Assembly: GCA_017628675.1 (NCBI GenBank) | Contig: JAGBYS010000163.1 | Coordinates: 1-13,032 of the forward strand | Length of the DNA stretch: 13,032 nt | Reading direction: 5' to 3' | From: Tidjanibacter sp. | GTDB lineage: Bacteria; Bacteroidota; Bacteroidia; Bacteroidales; Rikenellaceae | Part shown: piece after piece, positions 7,092-13,032 of the stretch | Layout of the letters: every line of letters begins with the position of its first letter | Position numbering within the stretch: position 1 is the first letter of the stretch | Made by a program: the position numbers and the translations under genes | Notes under the pieces: model-generated | What the model was told of the DNA's origin: nothing | Databases searched by the model: none | The model's input: only the letters and a program-made list of their open reading frames with translations

Positions 7092-10000
7092 TTAGAAGTT
7101 GATGTTCGTACCGAGAGTTATGGTCCTCGACTGAGGGTAGTTGCCCCAATCGACACCACCACCCACCTCGGGGTCGTAGCCCGTATAGGGAGTCAGGGTC
7201 AGCAGGTTGCTCATCGTCACATAGATCCTGCAGGAGGAGATGCCCACCTTCTTGGAGAGTTCCTGGGGCAGGGTGTAGCCCACCTGGAGGTTCTTCAGGC
7301 GGAGGTAGTTGCCATTCTCCACATAGCGACTCGAGGACTCGAAGTTGCGGCTTGAGCCGGAGGCACCTGGGTTGGGGATGGAGCCACCAGGGTTGGTATC
7401 CTTGTTCCACACATCGCGCATTGTGGTGCTCAGGGTGGATTGTGTGCCGTCGCCCTCGGTGCGGAGCCTTACGGCATTGTAGATCTGGTTGCCATAGACG
7501 CCCTGGAAGAAGAGGCTCACATCGAAGCCGCCCTTGCGGAGCGAGAAGTTGGCGCCATAGGTGAGCCAGGGGAATGCGTTGCCGATGGCGGTGAGGTCGT
7601 CGTCGTTGATGACACCGTCGCTGTTCTGGTCTTTGTAGCGTGCGTCGCCTGCGTGCTCAGTCACAGCCTCCACGGCCCACTGGTGAGCCTTCACCTCCTC
7701 GTCGCTCTGGTAGATGCCCTCATACTCATAGCCCCAGAAGGAGTACAGAGGAAGGCCCTCGTCGCAGATGGTGTAGGAGCCATAGACCCTCTCGCCACCA
7801 TTTAGGCGGGTGAGTTTATTGGAGATGACCGAGCCGTTCAGGTTCACATCGTACTCCCAGCCATCGCCAAAGGTGCTGGCGTGGCCCACGGTGAGCTCCA
7901 CACCACGGTTCCTGACGGTGCCCACATTGGCGGTTGCGGCGTAGCGGTTGCCCACGTGTGCGGGGGCGGTCACCGAGAGAAGCATATCGTAGGTGTTACG
8001 CTCGAAAATGTCAATCGTACCATAGAGCGTGTTGTCCAAGAGGCTGAAATCCACACCCAGGTTGAGCTGCTCGGTGGTCTCCCAACGGCCGCCGTTGTTC
8101 ACATAGGTGAGGATGGTCGAGCCTGTTGCCAACTCCTGTGCGGCACCGAAGGGGTAGCCGGTGAAGGTGTTGCTCGAGGAGAAGACGGACTGGGTGAAGG
8201 CGCCCTCGGCAATCTTGTCGTTACCGATGCGGCCCCAGCCGAAACGCACCTTGAGGTTATCGATGATATCCACATCCTCCATAAAGGCCTCCTCCGAAAC
8301 CCTCCAAGCAAGGGCCATCGAGGGGAAGTAGCCCCAGAGGTTCTCGGGGAACTTCGACGAGGCGTCGGCGCGGAAGTTGATGGTGGCCATATAGCGGTCG
8401 TTGTAGTTGTAGAACAGACGGCCCAGGAGCGAGAAGCGGCGGGTGCGCGAGGCGGAGTCGCCCGACTCGGTCTTGTCCTCGGTGGCCTGATTCAGATACC
8501 AGTTGTTCTCCGAGGGGTTGGCAATCGATGCGCCCGCACCACCAATCGAGTAGTAGGTGTACTCCTCGGTGGTCTGACCAATCATCGCCGAGAAGCGGTG
8601 GGGACCCTTCTCGTAGGCGTAGTTCAAGGTGTTCTCAAAGAACATCGTGCGACCCTGACCGATGCTGGCCGAGATGAAGTTCTTGTCGGCCTTGTCGTAG
8701 TCCGAGTGGAGATACTTGTCCGAGAAACTACGGCTTATGTTGGTGTTCTGGTCCATACTCACTGCCGAGCGGAGGGTGAGGCCCTTGAGGGGTGTAGCCT
8801 CCAGGAAGATGTTGCCGAGCCAGCGCTGGTCGGTGTTGTTGGGGTGGGCGTGGGTGACCATCGAGAAGGGGTTTACCACATTCTTGAAGTTGGAGCCTGC
8901 GGCAATCTCGCCACCCAGGTCTTTGCCATCCACATTCACTGCATCCTCGGGGTAGTGGGTGGGATCCCAGGGGGCCATAGCCAGGGCTGCCGAGAGAATC
9001 GAAGCGCCCGCACTCGAGGAGTTGTTCATAGCCCAGCGCGAGGAGGATGAGATGAGCGAGAGGCTCTCGCCGAACTTGAGCCACGAGTTGATCTCGTAGG
9101 AGGAGTTCAGGCGCAGCGTGAGGCGCTCATAGTCCGAGCCGATGATCGTACCGCTCTGGGTGAAGTAGCCCGCACTGAAGGAGTATTGGCTACGCTGGCT
9201 GCCGCCATCCACCGAGAGGTGAATGTTGTTGATGGGCGCGTTGGCCCTGAATACCTCGTCCTGCCAATCGGTCTCGACGGTGGAGTAGTCGAGGTTGGTG
9301 GGGTAGTAGGGCGACTTGCCAAGGCGGTATGCCTTGAGCCATTTGTAGAAGCCGTGTTTGTTGTAGAAGTCCATCTCCGATTTCACGGCGCCGATGCCGA
9401 TGATGGTGCGTGCCATCTCGTCGCGGCCCATAAGCTCGAGCTTGCGCCAGCGATTCTGGATACCCGTATAGGCGCTCAGGGCAATCTGGGGTGCGCGATC
9501 CTTGGCGCCACTCTTGGTGGTCACAATGATCACACCGTTGGCACCTCGCGAACCGTAGATGGCCGTGCTGGATGCATCCTTGAGCACCTCCGTAGAGGCG
9601 ATGTCACCAGGGTTGAGGAAGCCGATATCCTCGGTGATCACACCGTCGACAACATAGATGGGGGCGGAGTTATTGACCGTGCCGATACCGCGAATTCTAA
9701 CCTCGGCGGCAGCACCGGGCTGACCGGTCGAGGAGTTTACGGTCACACCGGCAATGCGGCCCGCAAAGGCCTGGTCGATGGTTGCTACGGGGGTGCGCTG
9801 CAGATCCTCGGAGTCCACCGAGGCCACAGCACCCGTGAGGTCGCTGCGTTTCATTGTACCATAGCCGACAACCACCACATCCTCAATCACATCGGCATCC
9901 ATCGAGAGCTTCACATCGAGGCGTGTTGCCGAGGGTGCAACCTTCTCGGAGTGGTCTTTGTAGCCCATATAGGAGAAGGTGAGGGTGTGGGAACCGCTCG

Positions 10001-10199
10001 TGGGGACATTGATGGCGTAGTAGCCATTTAGGTCCGTGGTCGTACCTGTGGAGGTGCTGTCGAGGATAACGGTCACTCCGATTAGTGCGGAGCCGTCCGC
10101 CGAGTCCGTCACGGTACCCTCCACCTTGCGGCTTTGCGCCTGGGTGGTCAGCGTACCCGCTGCCATCAGCGCCACAATAGCAATGAGAAATCGTTTCAT
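7092..10199 (-). CDS. SusC/RagA-family TonB-dependent outer-membrane transporter
   Basis: A 1035-residue SusC-like beta-barrel, normal for the family, that would import oligosaccharides across the outer membrane using TonB energy. A signal peptide ends near residue 21 (TTQA/QS). A CarboxypepD_reg-like domain covers about 25-100. A TonB-box-like segment with DVVVVGYG lies at 107-114. The plug runs to about 230 and includes RIRGIGTVNNSAPIYVVDG and the SusC hallmark LKDASSTAIYGSRGANGVII (residues 206-225). The barrel ends in the aromatic-terminated ITLGTNINF. It stops 18 bp before the SusD start, the usual tight coupling of pairs that assemble into one SusCD complex. The substrate is inferred from the neighbouring beta-1,3-glucanases. 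I see no broken motif. Confidence 0.96.
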   Translation of the reverse strand: MKRFLIAIVALMAAGTLTTQAQSRKVEGTVTDSADGSALIGVTVILDSTSTGTTTDLNGYYAINVPTSGSHTLTFSYMGYKDHSEKVAPSATRLDVKLSMDADVIEDVVVVGYGTMKRSDLTGAVASVDSEDLQRTPVATIDQAFAGRIAGVTVNSSTGQPGAAAEVRIRGIGTVNNSAPIYVVDGVITEDIGFLNPGDIASTEVLKDASSTAIYGSRGANGVIIVTTKSGAKDRAPQIALSAYTGIQNRWRKLELMGRDEMARTIIGIGAVKSEMDFYNKHGFYKWLKAYRLGKSPYYPTNLDYSTVETDWQDEVFRANAPINNIHLSVDGGSQRSQYSFSAGYFTQSGTIIGSDYERLTLRLNSSYEINSWLKFGESLSLISSSSRWAMNNSSSAGASILSAALAMAPWDPTHYPEDAVNVDGKDLGGEIAAGSNFKNVVNPFSMVTHAHPNNTDQRWLGNIFLEATPLKGLTLRSAVSMDQNTNISRSFSDKYLHSDYDKADKNFISASIGQGRTMFFENTLNYAYEKGPHRFSAMIGQTTEEYTYYSIGGAGASIANPSENNWYLNQATEDKTESGDSASRTRRFSLLGRLFYNYNDRYMATINFRADASSKFPENLWGYFPSMALAWRVSEEAFMEDVDIIDNLKVRFGWGRIGNDKIAEGAFTQSVFSSSNTFTGYPFGAAQELATGSTILTYVNNGGRWETTEQLNLGVDFSLLDNTLYGTIDIFERNTYDMLLSVTAPAHVGNRYAATANVGTVRNRGVELTVGHASTFGDGWEYDVNLNGSVISNKLTRLNGGERVYGSYTICDEGLPLYSFWGYEYEGIYQSDEEVKAHQWAVEAVTEHAGDARYKDQNSDGVINDDDLTAIGNAFPWLTYGANFSLRKGGFDVSLFFQGVYGNQIYNAVRLRTEGDGTQSTLSTTMRDVWNKDTNPGGSIPNPGASGSSRNFESSSRYVENGNYLRLKNLQVGYTLPQELSKKVGISSCRIYVTMSNLLTLTPYTGYDPEVGGGVDWGNYPQSRTITLGTNINF

Positions 10200-10252
10200 A
10201 ACGGAATTTATGTTAGCTAGTTTTATTCTTTATATAAGGTAGTCTGGGAGGA

Positions 10253-12481
10253 CTATTTCACCCAGAAGGAGATCTTCTCGCCCGAGGCGCTGTTGCCCGA
10301 GGCCCAGAGGTAGAACTCGCCGGGTTCAACCACCTTCTCCATATCCAGATTCCAGAATGCCATCCTCTCTACGGGGAGCGAGATGGTCACCTGGCGGCTC
10401 TCGCCGGCCTTGAGGGTTACACGCTCAAACGCCTTGAGTTCCTTCTGAGGACGCGAGGTGGAGCCTGCAACATCCCTCACATAGATCTGCACAACCTCGG
10501 TAGCCTCCACGGCACCCTTGTTGGTGAGGGTGAAGCTAACCTGGATGGTGTCATCCTTGGCGTAGCTCTCCTTGTCGGTGGTGGGTGCGGAGTACTCAAA
10601 GGTGGTGTAGCTCAGACCGTAGCCGAAGGGGTACAGAGGACCGAAGCCTGCGTCGAGCCAGTAGGCGGTGCAGCCGAGCGAGGTCTGACCTGCCTCCAGA
10701 GGGATGTCGGCCAGAAGAACCTCGGAGCCGCTCGCGGGCCTCTCGGGGAAGTGTGCGTTATAGTAGATGGGCTCCTGGCCTGCGGCTACGGGGAAGGTGA
10801 TGGGGAGTTTGCCGCTGGGCACCTCGTCGCCGAAGATGAGCTGCGAGAGTGCGGGACCACCCATAGTGCCGGGGTGGAACGACCAGATAAGTGCGTCCAT
10901 ATTCTCGAGGTCTTTGCCCACCGAGAGCGCACGACCGGCCATCACTACAGCAATGACGGGGGTGCCGCTACGGCGTGCGGCCTTGAGCAGGGCGCTCTGG
11001 CTGCCCTGGAGGTCGAGATTTACAAGTGTGTGGGCCTCACCCGAGAGGATTGCCTCCTCGCCGAGGAACAGCACAACGGCGTCATAGGTGGCGGCCTGTG
11101 CGGTGAAGGCGGCAAGCTCCAATGAGGTGCATTCCTCGCGGCTGTAGGTGAGAATGTCGGAGTAGCCAAAGCGAACCTTGTCGCCATAGAGCTCCTTCAT
11201 CGCCTTCAGAGGGGTTACGGTGTGCTCCTTCTGTCCGTCGAATACCCAGGTACCCATCTGGTCGTGGGGTGCGTCGGCCATAGGACCAGCAATCAGCACA
11301 CGCTCGCCTTTGGCTGCCTTCAGAGGCAGTGTCTTATTGTCGTTCTTCAGCAGTACGGCGCTCTCAACGGCAGCCTTGCGTGCCGACTCGAGTGCCTCGG
11401 GGGTGTAGAATGCGGCCTGGTAGTTCTCCTCCTCCACATAGGGGTTCTCGAACAGACCGAGGCGGAATTTAAGGCGCAGGATGTTGCGAACGCTCTCGTC
11501 GATGACCGACTCCTTCAGCTCGCCACTCTCAACCAAACCCTTGAGATTGTTGATGTAGGCGTAGGACATCATATCCACATCCGTACCTGCCGTCAGAGCC
11601 CTCTTGGAGGCCTCCTTGGCGTCGGCTGCAAAGCCGTGGGCAATCATTCCGCCCACCGAGCCCCAGTCGCTCACGATGCAACCGTCCCAGCCCCACTCGC
11701 CACGAAGCACATCGCCAAGCAGGAATTTGTTGCCCGCATTGGGAATACCGTCGTTGTCATTGAAGGAGGGCATAAGAGTCATACAGCCCGCCTTCAGAAG
11801 AGCCTCAAAGGGGGGAAGATAGTAGTTGCGGAGCTCCCTCTCGGTGATGTGGATGGGGGCATAGTCGAGTCCGCCCTCCGATGCGCCGTAGCCAACAAAG
11901 TGTTTGGCACAGGCAGCCAGAGGTTTCTCGTTCTCCTGGTAGCCACGGAGCATAGCCACGGCCAACTCGCCGGTAAGGTAGGGATCCTCGCCGAAGCTCT
12001 CGGCAATCCTACCCCAACGCGAATCCCTCGAGATGTCCACCATAGGCGAAAAAGTCCACCTCACACCCGAAGCCACTGCCTCGTTGGCGGCAAACCTTGC
12101 GCCCTCCTCCACGAGTGCGGGGTCGAACGATGCGGCCTGGCCCAGGGGAATGGGGAAGATGGTGTGGAAACCGTGGATGACATCCCTCGCAAAGACCAGA
12201 GGAATACCCAGGCGGCTCTCTTCAACGGCAGCCCTCTGGATTTTGTTGATCTCCACGGGGTCCACGAGGTTCAAGATGGAGCCGATAGTGCCGGCAGCTG
12301 CCTCGTTGCACATACCCTCGGTTGCGTAGGCTGTAACCTGATTGAGTTGTCCGATTTTCTCCTCGAGAGTCATCTGTGCGAGGAGGTCGTCGATGCGTTT
12401 CTCGATGGGGTCGCCCTGTGAGCAGGCAACCGCCAGAACGGATAGCATTGCTATCGCAAAAGTTCTTACGATTCGATTCAT
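10253..12481 (-). CDS. bglX: GH3 family beta-glucosidase (BglX type), lipoprotein
   Basis: This 742-residue enzyme is of full GH3 length. It would hydrolyse beta-linked gluco-oligosaccharides to glucose, the last step for imported beta-1,3-glucan fragments. A signal peptide ends in a lipobox with Cys20 (LAVAC). The N-terminal barrel carries BglX-like blocks: EKIGQLNQ near 41-48, SRDSRWGRIAESFGEDPYLT at 151-170, KHF at 193-195 and VSDWG around the predicted nucleophile Asp272. The second domain has GEEAILSGEAHT, where Glu482 is the best candidate acid/base. An FnIII-like domain fills about 640-742. It is the first gene of the putative operon, with 53 bp to the SusC start. The residues after the lipobox Cys (SQGDPIEKR) are less acidic than in its lipoprotein neighbours, so a periplasmic-facing location is likelier than surface display (inference). 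Linkage preference (1,3, 1,4 or 1,6) cannot be read from sequence. Confidence 0.93.
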   Translation of the reverse strand: MNRIVRTFAIAMLSVLAVACSQGDPIEKRIDDLLAQMTLEEKIGQLNQVTAYATEGMCNEAAAGTIGSILNLVDPVEINKIQRAAVEESRLGIPLVFARDVIHGFHTIFPIPLGQAASFDPALVEEGARFAANEAVASGVRWTFSPMVDISRDSRWGRIAESFGEDPYLTGELAVAMLRGYQENEKPLAACAKHFVGYGASEGGLDYAPIHITERELRNYYLPPFEALLKAGCMTLMPSFNDNDGIPNAGNKFLLGDVLRGEWGWDGCIVSDWGSVGGMIAHGFAADAKEASKRALTAGTDVDMMSYAYINNLKGLVESGELKESVIDESVRNILRLKFRLGLFENPYVEEENYQAAFYTPEALESARKAAVESAVLLKNDNKTLPLKAAKGERVLIAGPMADAPHDQMGTWVFDGQKEHTVTPLKAMKELYGDKVRFGYSDILTYSREECTSLELAAFTAQAATYDAVVLFLGEEAILSGEAHTLVNLDLQGSQSALLKAARRSGTPVIAVVMAGRALSVGKDLENMDALIWSFHPGTMGGPALSQLIFGDEVPSGKLPITFPVAAGQEPIYYNAHFPERPASGSEVLLADIPLEAGQTSLGCTAYWLDAGFGPLYPFGYGLSYTTFEYSAPTTDKESYAKDDTIQVSFTLTNKGAVEATEVVQIYVRDVAGSTSRPQKELKAFERVTLKAGESRQVTISLPVERMAFWNLDMEKVVEPGEFYLWASGNSASGEKISFWVK

Positions 12482-12518
12482 CTCTCTATGTTTTGTTAGT
12501 TTGTTTTTCGGTCGGTAG

Positions 12519-12548
12519 GCCCCTTCGGGGCGCGCACACCTGGTGCGC
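12519..12548 (-). promoter_or_regulatory. Two abutting hairpins in the leader of the GH3-first operon
   Basis: Two perfect dyads sit back to back with no spacer. GCGCAC/GTGCGC (12532-12537 with 12543-12548, 5-nt loop) is followed on the minus strand by GCCCC/GGGGC (12519-12523 with 12527-12531, 3-nt loop; on the plus strand the centre reads CUUCGG). They end 37 nt before the GH3 ATG, and no T-tract follows, so this is not a standard terminator. It could be a structured mRNA leader, a protein-binding site or a stability element. Function is unknown. Confidence 0.5.
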
Positions 12549-12586
12549 AGTTTTCGGTAGTAAAATTAACTTTTTATGCGCGCACA
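12530..12586 (-). repeat. 9-bp direct repeat TGTGCGCGC flanking the candidate promoter
   Basis: TGTGCGCGC occurs on the minus strand at 12578-12586 and again at 12530-12538, offset by 48 bp. The first copy sits between the putative -33 and -7 elements, and the second forms part of the leader hairpin. This arrangement would suit paired operator half-sites, but the sequence is simple alternating G/C and could be fortuitous. Confidence 0.35.
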
Positions 12587-12588
12587 AA
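12561..12588 (-). promoter_or_regulatory. Candidate Bacteroidetes-type promoter of the glucan operon
   Basis: Minus-strand TAATTTTA (12561-12568) matches the Bacteroidetes -7 element TAnnTTTG except for the last base. A TTTG (12585-12588) lies 16 nt upstream as a possible -33 element. The spacing is a few bases shorter than usual, and the TTTG overlaps the terminator T-tract. The position between the terminator and the first operon gene supports it. The predicted start near 12554 would leave a leader of about 70 nt. This is a weak call. Confidence 0.3.
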
Positions 12589-12625
12589 AAAGGCTGCAAA
12601 GTAATTTAGTGGATTCTTTGCAGCC
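12586..12625 (-). terminator. Rho-independent terminator of the regulator gene
   Basis: On the minus strand a perfect 10-bp stem, GGCTGCAAAG (12616-12625) pairing with CTTTGCAGCC (12592-12601), encloses a 14-nt loop and is followed at once by six T residues (12586-12591). It starts 78 nt after the regulator stop codon and lies upstream of the GH3 gene. It therefore probably ends the regulator transcript and insulates the glucan operon from read-through. Confidence 0.85.
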
Positions 12626-12703
12626 CCTTGTGAAGTCTAAATGTTTATGTATCAATCGAAACCCAAGGTTTCGTTTGGCTCGAAAAAGTGGATTGCCAAA
12701 GAG

Positions 12704-13032
12704 CTACTTTGGTGAGTTTTGGAGCCCTTTGGAGCCAATGGAACGCACCTTTTCCTCGAAATCCTCGCGCGAAATCTTGGCGTTGTTCTTCACCATTGAG
12801 CGGTAGTTGTAGATGGTATTTACCGAGTAGCGCAGCAGCGAGGCGATGCGTGAAGAGTCGGTGATGCCGAGCTTGATGAGGGCAAATATGCGGAGCTCGG
12901 TGTTGAGCACTCGGGGATTCTTGAGGGTGATTTGCGCCTCCTCCTTGAGCAGGGCGTTGAACTCCTCCACGAACGAGGGGTAGAGGTTCAGGAAGGCGTT
13001 GTCGAAGTTGACATAAAACTCCCTCTCGGCAT
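12704..13032 (-). CDS. C-terminal part of a DUF6377-like HTH transcriptional regulator (partial, 5' end outside window)
   Basis: The frame is open from the right edge to a TAG at 12704-12706, giving the last ~108 residues. The fragment begins [13 protein letters not shown], continues through a segment with [15 protein letters not shown], and then has [20 protein letters not shown], a helix-turn-helix of the LuxR-like type. From memory, this combination is typical of the C-terminus of Bacteroidetes DUF6377 proteins, which usually carry N-terminal TPR-like repeats, one membrane segment, a coiled coil and a cytoplasmic DNA-binding end. Only the DNA-binding end is visible here. It lies immediately upstream of the glucan locus on the same strand, separated by its own terminator, so it is a plausible local regulator. 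That role is inferred from position only. An internal ATG at 12968-12970 exists, but homology-like sequence continues upstream of it, so it is not the start. Confidence 0.8.
   Translation of the reverse strand, partial: AEREFYVNFDNAFLNLYPSFVEEFNALLKEEAQITLKNPRVLNTELRIFALIKLGITDSSRIASLLRYSVNTIYNYRSMVKNNAKISREDFEEKVRSIGSKGLQNSPK

Noticed and set aside
12594..12601. TTACTTTG on the minus strand as a promoter -7 element
   Set aside because: It lies within the terminator stem arm and has no TTTG at suitable distance upstream.

Overview
The window looks like a Bacteroidales chromosome, probably Alistipes or another Rikenellaceae member. The evidence is a SusC/SusD pair, abundant lipoproteins, A-rich start regions without Shine-Dalgarno sequences, fimbrillin-like and BACON-like proteins, and a base composition visibly richer in G+C than typical Bacteroides. 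The genus is an inference. Every gene I can support lies on the minus strand, so transcription runs from high to low coordinates.

Reading in the direction of transcription, the right edge holds the C-terminal HTH end of a regulator resembling the DUF6377 family (12704-13032). It is closed by a clear intrinsic terminator (12586-12625). Next come a candidate promoter, a 9-bp direct repeat and two abutting hairpins in the leader. They precede a tightly packed polysaccharide utilization locus: a GH3 beta-glucosidase (10253-12481), a SusC-like TonB-dependent transporter (7092-10199), a SusD-like lipoprotein (5541-7073), a putative surface glycan-binding lipoprotein with a Gly/Pro linker (4738-5487), a GH16 laminarinase-type glucanase (3708-4637) and a GH128 glucanase with a C-terminal CBM6-like domain (2358-3695). 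A 50-residue protein (2165-2317) follows. Last is a large lipoprotein with a fimbrillin-like N-terminus and BACON-like repeats (about 2121 down to the left edge). Its reading frame is broken by one base near 1227-1262. Gaps between genes are 12-100 bp, so the cluster is probably one operon.

The enzyme set predicts growth on beta-1,3-glucan (laminarin, curdlan-like or yeast/fungal cell-wall glucan). Surface GH16 and GH128 would cut the chain, the SGBP and SusD would capture it, SusC would import oligosaccharides, and GH3 would release glucose. The content resembles characterised Bacteroides beta-1,3-glucan loci, which combine SusC/D, an SGBP, GH16, an endo-glucanase and GH3. The GH128-CBM6 enzyme and the two terminal genes (small protein and fimbrillin/BACON lipoprotein) are the less usual parts.

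I see no tRNA, rRNA, CRISPR array, insertion sequence or integrase. No gene-free stretch exceeds 300 bases. The longest, 12482-12703, holds the regulatory elements listed.
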